From assembly GCA_014529385.2 (NCBI GenBank), contig CM043956.1, positions 61,207,120 through 61,271,119 on the forward strand: DNA of 64,000 bases, in the 5' to 3' direction. This document shows positions 1 to 11,092 of the stretch, one piece after another; the first letter of the stretch is position 1, and each line of letters starts with the position of its first letter. The stretch is from Adiantum capillus-veneris. Lineage: Eukaryota > Streptophyta > Polypodiopsida > Polypodiales > Pteridaceae. Both the position numbers and the translations under genes were made by a program. The notes under the pieces were generated by a model. It ran no database searches and was not told the DNA's origin. It worked only from the letters and a program-made list of their open reading frames with translations.

Positions 1-915
1 ATATCTTATAAATCATAAGCCTTGCTTGTATTTGCTTTACTACAACTAGATAACTTACAAATTGTTGCCTTTGATTCGTGACCGCTTTGGATCAAGATTC
101 TTTGCATGTGCTTGAATATTGTGTCAAACAAAACGAAAGCTACTGCATACCTTCTAAAGTACTCACATTGACTTGCCATGCCGTATTGGCTTGGTTCAAA
201 TTTGAGCATGCCTTGCATGCTATTGAGACCATAAGGAAACCACGAATGCTTTGGCATTTTGCAACTTTCTTCAATACATACCTTTGGTCAAATGTCCTCT
301 ACTTGTTGTAGCTTTGTAAATGAAACACAACTAATCGGCCATGCCGAATATCTTTGCCCTACATACCGCAGACCTTGCCTATACATAATGAGCATGGTGT
401 TATTTGATTTTTTTCTGAAATGCCTTGCATAGATTTCTCCATCAGCTTGCACGACCTTCACAACCCTCACATGGCCCCTTGTCCTAGCCTAGCCATTAAA
501 AAACTATGCATACCGTCCATTCCCATGCAAGCCCCATGGCATACGTAGAAGGACGTATGCAAAGATTTGAGGTTGAAAATCAACGTTCGTGGAGACCCAT
601 GATTCTCCACTACCACCATGCCTTGCATGGATTTGACATGTGTTTTTGTCGGCCGTCGGCTTGCTGAATGGGGCTGCTTGTACTCCTACAATTTTTTGAG
701 TTTTCTAAGATTGGGAAAATTGTGCCATAGTTTGTGCTTCGACCTCCACTTTCTTCGGATTCTAACTCAACGGCTTCTTAGAGGAGAGGAGATGGGGGCA
801 TGCCTGTGTGTGCATGTTCCCTTAAGTGGGTTTTAAACCAAAGGTCCTCTCCCCTAGGGCGGCTTCATGTGAAATTAATCTCCTTGAGCTATGGCATGAG
901 GCGTCAGTTACGCGC
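1..915. other. Stretch with no recognised gene
   Basis: Only short open frames occur here and none shows a recognisable domain or splice context. The motif CATGCCTTGCATG or close variants recurs near 207, 420 and 618, so the stretch may be old repeat DNA. Confidence 0.4.
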
Positions 916-941
916 GGGGGGGGGGGGGGGGGGGGGGGGGG

Positions 942-993
<52 letters not shown>
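916..993 (+). repeat. G29 homopolymer joined to a GA microsatellite
   Basis: A run of 29 G (916-944) passes directly into about 24 GA units (to 993). Open frames across it are only poly-Gly/Arg-Glu or Ser-Leu translations of the repeat. The compound tract is likely length-variable and error-prone in assembly. Confidence 0.95.
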
Positions 994-994
<1 letters not shown>

Positions 995-1057
995 CATTCA
1001 TGCACCATGCAAGGCTGCAAGGCTTTCCCCCTTCCTCCATAACTCCCCCTCCCCTGA

Positions 1058-1126
1058 GCTCTAATACCAATGTGAGATTGAGGGGACTAGAGCATGCCAC
1101 TTTTCACCCAGTCGTGGCCTATATAG
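1058..1126 (-). other. Possible PBS and LTR edge of a minus-strand LTR element
   Basis: Positions 1058-1069 read GCTCTAATACCA, one mismatch from the reverse complement of the plant initiator-tRNA-Met primer site TGGTATCAGAGC. A TGTGAG edge follows at 1071 and a TATA-like CTATATAG lies near 1118-1126. The same PBS-then-TG layout marks the real element ends at 17546 and 43576. No partner LTR was seen, so this is a remnant at best. Confidence 0.3.
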
Positions 1127-1460
1127 GTCGTGCATTGCTAATAACAGGGACCCCTATACTGCATGTCCGTCCTGGCTCTTGGCCTGCTGCCTGGTCTTAC
1201 CCTAGGGCTTACATGCAAGGTGGCACTTGAGAGTGGTGGATGACGTGGTGATTAGGTGACGTGGCAAGCCAAGTACTGAGGTCAAACTTTTGACTATGGT
1301 GATGTGGAAGGTGAGATGGGGTGATGACATGGAGTTTTGGTGATGTGTAGCCAAACCATGGTATATGGACAATTGTCAACATTTCTAAGCTTAGCACTTT
1401 AACAAACCTAAGGAGGCACACCTTCAGTGAATGGTGCAAGTGTAGAAAATTAAACAATGG

Positions 1461-2511
1461 AAAAGCGCCTTACCCCAGTCCAAATTGACTCTTTTTTTTT
1501 TCTACTAGGACCTTATGGTAAGGAGATGGTAAGAGATACATGAAAATCAAAATGAGTGGCAATGTACATTATTCCTTAGATTTTTTTGAAAAACTCTCTC
1601 AAGGTCCTCTAAGCAATCTTTGTTATTTTTTGAGCTAGATCTTTAAAAAATGAATCGTTAAAGATTTCACTTTTTTGCATGGTCAATTCTATCATATGAC
1701 TGTTGGATCTTGCAAAATAATCTATACATCATTAGATATGTGATGTAAAAAATTACGGCTTTTGTAGACAATAATTGTAACAAGGAAAAATAAATAATAA
1801 TTATGTAGAGACCCACAAAAAAAAAAAAATCAAGTCAAATTGCTTGTTAAGTGAATAATTGATGTGCAAATGGGAAAGTTAAGCAAAGAAGACCTATTTA
1901 GGAATTTTGGGAATTATTCAAGTCCCATTTCTTATAACGCTATTAAAAATTTAGTATTTTTGTGTAGTTTGAGCTATCATCTATTCACGGTTACACTCTA
2001 TGTTTCATATACCCCTTAACACATATCTATAGGGATATGTGTATTTATATACATACTTATATGCATCAACTACAATGACATCAAAAGAATGAGAGAAGCA
2101 TGGCACTAACTCAATTTGCATTATACAACATTATTCATGTAGAAAAAGTTCTTTGAATCAGTAGCTCAGATTTGAGACATTGACGTTAAATAATTGGCTA
2201 TATCAACACTCATAAAAAGATTCTACAAGAATCAAAAACAAATTTTAGAATTGAAGGGACCTCAAAATAGTGTGGTGTTTAGAAACACCAAGATAAAAAA
2301 TAAAATCCAATTCACATATTTACATGGATCCAAGTATTGTACAACTCATCCGAGGAAATGATACTATGTCAAGAGGCTCAATGACTATAAATATATCATT
2401 AAACTTTGCGTTTTCTCATGTATTGCTCCAATACGTACAAGGTTTTTGCACTTATAAATCTCAAAACAAGGGACCATATATTTGCATCACATAATTGTAA
2501 ATTGCACACGT
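1461..2511. other. AT-rich stretch with no gene seen
   Basis: The stretch is AT-rich with short A/T runs, such as the A run near 1818. No open frame longer than about 60 codons or recognisable repeat was found. It lies just 3' of the minus-strand multi-exon gene and may hold its 3' UTR. Confidence 0.4.
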
Positions 2512-2735
2512 TTATTTACATCTCATACTCCCATACTCATCTATAATGATGTCTCCTAAAAGTGATTGCATTTCTCTATTGATGTGGGAAGATTGAAAGA
2601 CTAGTTTATCTCCATCTCTCTCAAAAGAATATAAGCTTCCAAGTGGCCTACGTTTTCGTGCATCAGGACATAGCTCCTCAACGCTGATGTCTACTTGTGG
2701 CACACTAGATCCTTGATTTTGAATGTCAATTTCAC
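2512..2735 (-). CDS. Last exon of the ParB-like multi-exon gene (inferred)
   Basis: On the minus strand an acceptor (TGTTGTCTTCGCAG) precedes this exon, which reads 'GEIDIQNQGSSVPQVDIS...' and ends at a stop at 2512. The intron to the exon on its right (2736-2817, 82 bp, GT...AG) keeps the frame: the preceding exon leaves one base and this exon supplies two, giving Gly. That in-frame splice is the best evidence that both exons are real. The peptide has about 75 residues, acidic and basic, with no domain I recognise. Joining it to the ParB-like exons further right is inferred from strand and order. It could instead be the end of a separate small gene. Confidence 0.5.
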
Positions 2736-2817
2736 CTGCGAAGACAACATAATAGAATTTTGTATTATCTTCCAAAAAGGGCCATATCTATACTAATCAC
2801 ATTGGACAAATAAGTAC

Positions 2818-3321
2818 CTTTGTTTTTCTCACCAACTTCAATCCCTTGCTCCCTTTCTTGAATGCTTTGGACTTTGTTTGTATTTGGTGTCGCTTTTCCT
2901 TTCCCTTTGTCAGTTTTTTCTTGTGTGTCCTTGGTTGCAAGAGTCGCTTGGAGCTCTTCATTGGCTTCACCCTTATTCTCACTACCCTCTGCATCCTCAT
3001 CTCTTTGAGGCATGTTGTTAGTGTTGTGTGAAGGTTTTGGAGAATTTTGCACAACAAAATCACTTTGATGCTCTACCACCACCATCTCCTCTTCACTATT
3101 CCTAATGTCACTTTCATGAATTTGGGTCTCTCCAATTGTAGGTAGCATGTTCTCACTCTCTTTAGTCATGTCATTTGAAGTTTTTTGGGAGGTTTGTTCT
3201 ACAAGATCACTTTTGTGCTCTACAAGATCACCTTTATGAAACTGGGTCTCTCCAACAATGGTGGGTAGCACTTGTGCTACTTGAGATATGTTATCTCCGT
3301 CTTCTATTTTGTTGTCTTCAT
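2818..3321 (-). CDS. Low-complexity charged exon with an internal repeat
   Basis: This exon is flanked on the minus strand by an acceptor (CATCTTTCAG, ending at 3322) and a donor (AAAG|GTACTT at 2818/2817). It is open throughout in the frame that continues into the next exon. It encodes about 168 hydrophilic residues rich in Glu, Lys, Ser, Asn and Gln, with an imperfect internal duplication: 'LPTIVGETQFHKGD' recurs as 'LPTIGETQIHESD', each followed by a His-Lys/Gln-Ser-Asp segment. The composition suggests a disordered linker. A possible small exon just upstream (about 3338-3425) does not join in phase through the obvious donor at AAATAG|GTAAAA, so the upstream structure is unresolved. Confidence 0.5.
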
Positions 3322-3836
3322 CTGAAAGATGAAAAAAGCCAATTTTTTACCTATTTAGAAAATAGTCTAGTGGATTTTCAATAACCATAGAATCCATTTC
3401 CTTTCCATCATCTAACCCAGACGTTTTATGTTAGAAAGGCTCCATTTAGCACATTAACACAAAAATGCTAACCTAGAATGATACCTAAAGCACATTTGAA
3501 AGTGAGGCTTAATCTTAAGATCCAGCCTAAGGCTTAAGTCTCAAAGTTTAGGCTTTTGTTTCAAGCCTAAAACTTAAGTCTCAAAATTTATGCTTATGTT
3601 TGAAGTTTAAAATGTAAGTCCTAATCCCTTTTTAGTCTTCATCATTCACTATGTGAAAACCTTTTATACTATGTGCACTGAAGACCTATTTATAAAACCC
3701 CTTATCTATGAATTTTTCAAGGTATCATCCAATTTTCTTCATAATTTATAAGTATTTTGTTATTTGTAACATTTTTTTGCTACAATGCTCATGAGACTGG
3801 ACTCATATGGTAGTGCTACACTAACATACAAAGGCA

Positions 3837-4752
3837 AGGCTCGAACTTAAGTTCGATCCTACAAAATAAATTTCAGTTTCTTGTTATAGATTATGACTCT
3901 TTCTTAACATATGTAATCGTTACAATAGGATATGAAATTGTGAGCTTCACTTGGAAGTATTGAGGTGGGATTCTATGACAAGGACTTTTGTTGTTGAAAC
4001 TCATACACATGATCACGTTATGCTCACCTAACATGCTACCTATTTCACATTTGGAGGTGAGGCTCAAACTTAAGTTCATGCCTAAGGCTTAAGTCTTAAC
4101 CTTAATCTTATGTTTAAAATGTAAGGCTTAAATCTCAAGCCATGTCTAGTCTCGATGCATTCACTGTGTATAAAATTATTATATTGTGCACATCTAGGGC
4201 CTGTTCAAAAAACCTCTTAACTATGAATTTTTCAAGGTATGATCCTTTTTACTTCATGATCCGTAAGTATTGCTATTTGGAAGGTTATATTACTACAATG
4301 CTCTTGAGATTGGCCTAACATGGTAGTGCTCATGAGCTCGGCCTCACATAGTAGTGCTACACTAACATGTGGAGGCAAGGTTCAAACTTAAGTTCGAGCC
4401 TACAAACTAAATTTCAATTTTCTCCCTTTGTATTTGGTAGCAAGCCTCGAGCATATTGTCTCATGATCTTGACCCAATTCTTCCATATCTTCTCATCACA
4501 TAGAAGCAAATGCAAGTCGTTCTTGACAAATCCCTTTTGAAGTGTGTGCTCTGTTGTCTCAACAAAGGTCTACAAAATTGAAAATTCCAACATCAATATT
4601 GACAAGGCTCTAACTTGTGGGATTGAGACACATACTTAATAAGTTCAAGCCTAGCTAGATTGAATTGTTTCTTTATATGCTCACATACATCTATGCAAAG
4701 TCCAAAATACATGGGTATATGTAAGTGGGGCTCAAACTTAAGTTCGAGCCTC
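3837..4752. repeat. Scattered palindrome copies in introns
   Basis: Copies of the CTCGAACTTAAGTTCGAG-type palindrome lie at about 3837-3861, 4058-4082, 4378-4403 and 4727-4752, with degenerate pieces near 3502-3560. All are between exons of the minus-strand gene. They belong to the same family as the dense array at 7141-9642. Confidence 0.8.
4426..4569 (-). CDS. Internal 48-codon exon of the ParB-like gene
   Basis: On the minus strand this stretch follows the acceptor TTTTGTAG and reads exactly 48 codons in phase 0, starting 'TFVETTEHTLQKGF' and including 'LCDEKIWKNWVKIMRQYARG'. The preceding exon ends in phase 0 at 4929 (AAG|GTACTT), so the join '..FEAWK|TFVETTEH..' is in frame. The expected donor after AAAG is GG rather than GT, so the splice site may be mutated. 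The peptide looks helical and charged. No named domain is recognised. The intron to its right is 4570-4928. Confidence 0.5.
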
Positions 4753-4928
4753 GCTTGTTTGTGTTATAGCCTCATATGCAAGTGACACTAAATCTTAAGT
4801 TAAAACCTCAATTTAAGTTCTAAATGAGCACATGGAGGTCTTGCTTGAGCCTATGATAGACTCTAGTTTACAAATAGATATTGATTAAAAAGACTCACAT
4901 CCATGTTTTCAAAGAATCAAACAAGTAC

Positions 4929-5775
4929 CTTCCAAGCCTCAAAGTCCTTCTTGGTTTGGTTGACACTAGGTGGTGGCTTAGAAGGATAACCATTTGCATG
5001 CCATTGTGCTCGCGCTTGCATAAGTTGGTCAAGAAATGGCTCCTTTTGCATTGACATTGCAACAGATAGATTCGCATCTTTAGAGATTTCACGAGAGATC
5101 TTTGGTGGGCAATTGAGAATCGTCTATATTTGAATTGTTGATGCAATTGAGGGGTAACCTTTGCAACGTTTGCACCCTGCAAAAGTTTTGCAGCACTAAT
5201 GGAGTGTTGTCCAGAGATGATCCAGTAATCAACATTGCGAACATCCTCTTTGGCAAGTTTGTCAAGAGGTTGTTTTTTGGAAGGATCACAAGGCATCAAA
5301 ATTGCTAGTATCTCCTCTTGCTTTGGTTCTTGAATGAAGTCTAAAGTCAATCCTGACCCAATCTAGATTTAATCTTCTGTACACATAGTTTGATGGAGCA
5401 GGAAAACACCTTGTCACGTCAATGCTAAAGACTTCATTGATCCCAAAAGGATAGAATCCCTTCTTGATTTCTAAAGAGGTCAGTGCCCTGTTATCTTTGG
5501 ATGGAGTTTCCATGTCCATCAACTCCTCTTCAGAAACCTCTTTTTCTTCTGCACTCTTTTTCATCTTCCTCTTTGCTAGTTTTTGTCTATCTTCCTCAAG
5601 AGTAGAATCATCCTTTGCCTTTCTTTTTCTTATGAGTCCTTGTGCATCTTGCCCTTGTGAACCTTCTTGCTCCTCTAAATTAATGGTGGCAGTGATCTTC
5701 TCTACATGTGTTGAAGCACTTGCACGGGCACCTCTTGATGCTGCAAGTGCACTCCTAACTATGGCTTTCCCCCGG
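4929..5775 (-). pseudogene. Exon with a ParB-like 'GQHS' domain, frameshifted
   Basis: Read on the minus strand, the exon starts in a basic segment ('KAIVRSALAASRGARAS', then Lys/Glu-rich). It continues with 'FYPFGINEVFSIDVTRCF' and 'QEEILAILMPCDPSKKQPL', then 'VDYWIISGQHSISAAKLLQ' and 'EPFLDQLMQARAQWHANGY'. A hydrophobic strand followed by GQHS/A-A resembles the nucleotide-binding motif of ParB/sulfiredoxin-like and DGQHR proteins, so a ParB-like fold is my best reading; it is not a database result. The coherent reading changes frame near 5340 and again near 5110, so the copy looks decayed unless the base calls are wrong. It ends at a good donor (AAG|GTACTT). Confidence 0.5.
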
Positions 5776-6454
5776 GGGATTCACTCTATATACAAAACAA
5801 GACTCCACCTGCAAGCGAACAACTTTGATAAAACCCCTATATACGACTCATATTAGGGAATATGAACCCCCTTTCTACGCTTACACGACAATCAACGAGA
5901 AAAACTATCATACCCCTAACTTACATATAAAATTCAGGTTTCACATGATCTAGCTGAGTAAAACTAGTCGAAGAGTGTGTAGCATAATGACCTGCAACGT
6001 ACTAAGGAATCACTTCTATTGATAACTAGATGTACCCTCAATGTGTCTTAGTTTGACTTTCAAACTATGTGCTCGATCAACCTGCACTATGGCTGCTCGT
6101 CCAATTTTGACCCATTTAAAGCTGGTGTAAATCAAACCTTGACCTGCTCCAAATCAGCTCTTATCTACTTTGACCAACTTGATGCAAAATTTGATGTGTG
6201 ACTTGATTAAAAAACTTCCCCTAAATTCATCCGAGTTCTAGTGTAGATCGGTGACCAATCGTTACAAGTAATCAACCCGGGTTAGGCTCCCCCCCCCCCC
6301 CCCCCCCCCCCCCTAAATATGATACCCCCCTCTCTTATTTTTAAGCTTGGGAGATAAATATTGGGGGCCTTCCCCTAACTTATACGCTTGTGTAACTTGT
6401 AAAAAACCCCCCCTCTCCTGCACTTACGTGGTGCGATAAGTTTTCCATGGTAAA
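5776..6454. other. Insertion or intron interrupting the ParB-like gene, with a C25 run
   Basis: Between minus-strand segments ending '..VEKAESPRG' (about 6455) and starting 'KAIVRSAL..' (about 5775) lie some 680 bp that are AT-rich and non-coding. They contain 25 consecutive C at 6289-6313. Both flanking segments are in the same reading frame. Both edges are C/G-rich (CCCCCGGGGG at 5771-5780; CCCTCGGGG near 6455), so this may be an insertion rather than a normal intron. No terminal repeats were identified. Confidence 0.4.
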
Positions 6455-7060
6455 TCCCTCGGGGACTTTCTGCCTTCTCCACAACTTTCTTAGGTAGTGC
6501 CCCTATTGGTTTCTTTGCAGGTACAATCTTCTTTGGTAAACTCAAGACTCGCTTTGCATGTTTCACTGCCTTCACTAGGTCTTCCACACAGTCCACACCC
6601 GAGTCTTCTTAACTAGTGAAGCTTGAGATCTTCAATCCTAATTTTACAATAGAATTTTCTTTTCCTAGTTTGCTACCATTCATGTCTGCTACATGAAAAG
6701 TGCCCAAGGATAAGCAAAACTTGTTTGCCTTTGTGGTCTCTCCAATAGGTAGCACATTACATGCAAAGCATGGCATTGCTGTTGCATCCACATCATCTTT
6801 GACACCCACAACAATCCCCATGTCTCCATATTTCATATCACCTTGTGAAAAATATAGATGGATGTCACCTTTGTAGTTTGCATCTATATCGTAGGTATCC
6901 ACAAACCACTTCACTCCTTCTTCTTTTGTTAACTCAAAGGTCTTGTCAACCTTTATTCTTGGAGCAGTAGTTTTGGCGTGAGTGGACATTCCAAGAACAT
7001 CGAGTGTGAAGACTTGTGCACCCTGCTCTGGTATACTTGGTACATTGGAAGCCTCCATTC
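6455..7060 (-). pseudogene. Upstream exon of the ParB-like gene with an in-frame TAA
   Basis: On the minus strand an acceptor-like TTTTTGGTTGTTTCAG ends at 7061 and the first Met is at 7058. The frame reads 'MEASNVPSIPEQGAQVFTL', then 'EEGVKWFVDTYDIDANYKGD' and 'PCFACNVLPIGETTKANKF', to 'GLKISSFTS'. It meets a TAA at 6609-6611, then continues in the same frame with 'EDSGVDCVEDLVKAVKHAKR' and a Lys/Pro-rich stretch to about 6455. The in-frame stop means either a nonsense mutation in one long exon or an unrecognised intron. I do not recognise the N-terminal domain; the CxxC at 'PCFACN' is the only metal-site-like motif. The palindrome array starts about 80 bp upstream. Confidence 0.45.
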
Positions 7061-7140
7061 CTGAAACAACCAAAAAGAACAATGTTATAACCTAAACAAG
7101 GAGCATATGTTTAAGTTAAATAGTATAATTATAAAAAAAA

Positions 7141-9642
7141 CACTAGCATGTGTAGGCGAGGCTCGAACTTAAGTTTGAGCCAAAAGATGTTGTTTTGTAC
7201 CCTTGCTAGCCACAAGGATGTCATGAGAGTAGTCTTGCAAGTTAGTGCTACATTAAATTTGATCCTAAAAGTGAAGCTCTATGATTTTTCTAGCTAGAAG
7301 GATGTCATGAGGCTAGGCATGCACCCTAGTGCTACATTAGCATATGGAGAGGAAGCTCAAACTTAAGTTTGAGCCTAAAAGTGATTTTTTATTCCCTGAT
7401 GCACTTGAGGCTCGAACTTAAGATCGAGCCTAAAAGTGCTATTCTATGCCCTTGATAGCCACAAATATGTCATCAAGCTAGCCTTCCATGCTAGTGCTAC
7501 ACTCAAATATGCAAGTGGGGATCAAACTTAAGTTTAAGCCTCTTGTCATTGGTAACCAAAAGGATGCCATGAGGCTAGAATTCTTGCATGAATCCTAAAA
7601 GGACTTAGTGAATCTAGATTTTCATGATAGTGCTATAATAACATATTTAGGTGAGGCTCGAACTTAAGCTTGAGCCTCTTGCCTTTGGTAGCCACAAGGA
7701 TGTCCCTCGGCTAGCCTTACACCCTAGTGTTACAATAGCATATGCAAATAAGGCTAGCCACAAGGATGTCATGAGGCAAGCATTGCATCCTAGTGCTAAA
7801 GCATATGCACTTGAGGCTCGAACTTAAGATCGAGCCTAAAGGTGTTCTTCTATGCCCTTGGTAGCAACAAGCCCTACATGCTGGTGCTACTCTAGTATAT
7901 GCAAGTGAGGATCGAACTTAAGTTTGAGCCTACTGGCATTGGTAGCCACACAAATGTCATGAGGCTAACCTTACACCCTAGTGCTAAAGTAACATATACA
8001 GTTGATGCTCAAACTTAAGTTCAAGGCAGACTTGCTATATTAGCATATGTAGGCAAGGTTCTAACTTAAGCTCGAGCCTCTTTCCCTAAGTAGCCACAGG
8101 GATGTCATTAAGCCAGACTTGTTACAATAGCATATGTAGGCAAGGTTCAAACTTAAATTTGAGCCGCTTTCCCTAAGTAGATGTCATTAACTTAGACTTA
8201 CTATACTAGCATAAGTAGGCACGGTTCAAACTTAAGTTTGAGCCTCTTTCCCTAAGTAGCCATAAGGATGCCATTAAGATAGCCTACAATAGAATATGTA
8301 GGCAAGGTTCAAACTTAAATTTGAGTCGCTTTCCTTAAGTATCCACAAGGATGTCATTAGGTTAGACTTGCTATACTAGCATATGTTGGCGAGGTTCAAA
8401 CTTAAGTTCGAGCCTCTTTCCCTAAGTAGCCACAAGGATATCCCTCGGCTAGCCTTACACACTGGTGCTACAATATCATATGCAATTGAGTCTTAAACTT
8501 AAGTTTGAACCTAAAGGTGTTGTTCTGCTCCCTTGGCATCCCAAGGATGTCATGAAGCTAGACTTTCATGCTAATGCTATACTAGCATATGTAGGCAAGG
8601 CTCAAACTTAAGTTCGAGCCTCTTGCCCTTAGTAGACACAAGGATGTCATGAGGAAAGCCTTGCATCCTAGTGCTACACTAGCATATGAAAATGAGGCTT
8701 GAACTTAAGGTGCTATTCTATACCCATGGTAGCCACAAGGATGGCATTAGGCTTGCATTCTAGTGCTACACTAGCCTATGCAAGTGAGGATCAAACTTAA
8801 GTTCGAGCCTCTTGGAATTAGTATCTCTAAAGGATGAGTCTTGACATACTCCCTAGTGCTACAATAGCTAGGCTCGAACTTAAGCTCGAGCCTCAAAGTG
8901 TTTTTCTTTTCCTTTGGTATCCACATGGATGTCATGAAGCTATACATGCATCGTAGTGCTATACTGACATTTGTAGGCAAGGTCTACACTTAAGTGCAAG
9001 CTTAATCCCATTGTTTGCCACAAGGATGCTATTCTATGACCTTAGTAGCTATAAGGATTTCACAAGGCTAACCTTTCCCCCTAGCGCTACAGTATGAAAT
9101 ACTCAAACTTTAGCTTGAGTCTAAAGATATTTTTCCATGTCCTTGATAGCCACAAGGATGTCAAGAGATTGTGCCCTTGCATATTAGGGCTACACAGCAA
9201 GCAAGGCTCTTTCCATTGGTAGCTACAAGGATGTTAGGAGGCAAGCCTTGCATCCTAGTTCTAAAGAATATGCACTTGAGGCTCGAACTTAAGATCGAGC
9301 CTAAAGATGTTCTTCTATGCCCTTGGTAGCAACAAGCCCTACATGATGGTGCTACTCTACTATATGCAAGTGAGGATCAAACTTAAGTTTGAGCCTACTG
9401 GCATTGGTAGCCACACAGATGTCATGAGGCTAACCGTACACCCTAGTGCTAAAGTAACATATACAGTTGAGGCTCAAACTTAAGTTCAAGGCAGACTTGC
9501 TATATTAGCATATGTAGGCAAGGTTCAAACTTGAGCTCGAGCCTCTTTCCCTAAGTAGCGACAAGGATGCCATTAAGCCAGACTTGCTACAATAGCATAT
9601 GTAGGCGAGGTTCAAACTTAAATTTGAGCCGCTTTCCCTAGA
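7141..9642. repeat. Palindrome satellite array, subtype I
   Basis: At least 25 copies of a palindrome centred on CTTAAG (core CTCGAACTTAAGTTCGAG, with G/A and C/T variants that are often compensated on the other arm) lie in this 2.5 kb. Centres fall near 7168, 7363, 7419, 7531, 7666, 7822, 7917, 8017, 8068, 8153, 8232, 8316, 8402, 8497, 8609, 8796, 8881, 9287, 9380, 9479, 9530 and 9618, among others. Spacer sequence is also shared ('GGTAGCCACAAGGATGTCAT', 'CCTAGTGCTACACTAGCATA'), so the unit is a degenerate satellite of about 80-110 bp. No open frame of note runs through it. Confidence 0.9.
9225..9642. repeat. Higher-order duplication of array block 7760-8177
   Basis: About 418 bp at 9225-9642 match 7760-8177 at a constant offset of 1465 bp with only scattered substitutions. 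Four or five consecutive palindrome units with their distinctive spacers are repeated in the same order. This shows recent block amplification inside the older array. Confidence 0.85.
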
Positions 9643-10435
9643 GCTATTATGCTCTGGCCCTGGTTAAGTCTCAAGCACTTGCATGAGGCAACGCTATCAT
9701 GCTAAAATATCCACAATAAGCTCATGAGGTCACACTAGAGTGGAATATGCTAGTGCTTTGAGAGCATTAGAAGGTGAGGTTTAAGCTACATCAGCTCATT
9801 GTTCTAGTTTCTCAACAAGGAAACAAGGCACCAAAAACGAGCTAAATATCAAAAGAAAAGAATCTACGTCAAGTGGAAATGTCACACTCAGTACCCAACC
9901 AAGTAAGTGTTGTTATCTATCTTTTTCTATAAGTAGATTAATTACTTAATTACAGTTTTTAAAAAAGTTAATTAAAGTACTTATTGATTAAGTACTCTAA
10001 TTAAAGAATAGCCACTTACTTTCAATTTATAGAGCGTGATTTTAGATGTAGTTGTGGTTTGATTAACTTAATGATAGAGTTTAAAAGGTGTATCAAGGAG
10101 ACGGTAGCAAACAATAATGAGTATATGTAGTCATTAGAAGTAGATTAAATAGAGATTAGAAACTAATAGAATGATATTGAAGACTAAATTTTTGAGATGC
10201 AGGTTTAGGAGAGATTAAGAGGAAGGGAGGGAGTGATTAAGAGGAGGCAAGGGAGATTACACAGAGAGGTTAGGGAGTGATTAAGAGGAGATGAGGGTAA
10301 TTACACAGAAAGATTAGAAGAAGATAACACACACACACACACATGAGAGAGAGACAAAGAAGTACACCTGGATAAACCTTTTGAATTTGAAATTCAAATT
10401 TCAAATCTAAACTACAATCAGATCTTCACCTGTAA
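9643..10435. other. Array edge and AT-rich stretch with no gene seen
   Basis: The array gives way to AT-rich DNA with repeated 'GATTAAGAGGA'-like purine words (10200-10310) and a short CA run (10327-10343). No coding frame or recognisable element was found. Confidence 0.4.
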
Positions 10436-10439
10436 TCAA

Positions 10440-10599
10440 AAAGAGAAATATATATACATACACAGAGTTAATGTAGAGCGTTTTGGGACTGCAAATAGAT
10501 TCATAAAGGAGAGGGAGATGGGAAAGTAAAGAGCCATACCTCTCACGTCGTCGTCAGTTTTTTCACAGTCTGCACAAAACCGAAACCTTGTTTTAATGT

Positions 10600-10659
<60 letters not shown>

Positions 10660-10815
10660 GAGAATTAATATAGAGTTGTGAAAAAGATCCTTGTGGGGCC
10701 GCGAGCAGATTCGCAGACGACGAGGAGATGCAGGAGTAAAGAATATCACCTATCGCGCCGTCGTCGAATTTGTCACAGTCTGTAGAAAAATCCAAACCTA
10801 TTATAATATATAAGG
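10440..10815. repeat. Diverged tandem duplication around a GA microsatellite
   Basis: Positions 10440-10601 and 10658-10815 are diverged copies of one about 160-bp unit. Shared landmarks are AGAGTTAATGTAGAG / GAATTAATATAGAGTT, 'GAGGAGATG..GTAAAGA', 'CGTCGTC' and 'CACAGTCTG'. They are separated by a GA tract at 10602-10657. The minus-strand frames across the tract are Ser-Leu translations of the microsatellite. Confidence 0.7.
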
Positions 10816-11092
10816 TTTTAAAAGAATTAAAAAGTCTTTAATAGCTTTTCCCACCAACCCTAACAAGGTTAAATTAGCAAACTCACATGCGTGGATCAAA
10901 ACTAATGGTTTTCATGATGGTTAAAAGAAGTGGAAAAAAAACTTTTCACGAAAATCAGCATAACTTTCACATACGGAGTCCGATTGCAAAACCTTTTTTA
11001 TGAGCCTGTAGCTTGAGAGCGGCTCTACGCTTTTCTGAACAAACCCTGTTCAAAAAACCTGTTGTTACACAACATGTTTTATGAACAATTTT

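Noticed and set aside
822-1230. Open frames on both strands with poly-Gly, poly-Pro, Arg-Glu or Ser-Leu runs
   Set aside because: They are translations of the G29 and GA tract and have no flanking domain.
7141-9642. CRISPR-like array of palindromic repeats
   Set aside because: Spacers are related to each other and unit length varies; this is a eukaryotic satellite, and no cas genes exist in the window.
10436-10795. 119-codon minus-strand frame
   Set aside because: Its middle is a GA microsatellite and the rest is a diverged non-coding duplication.
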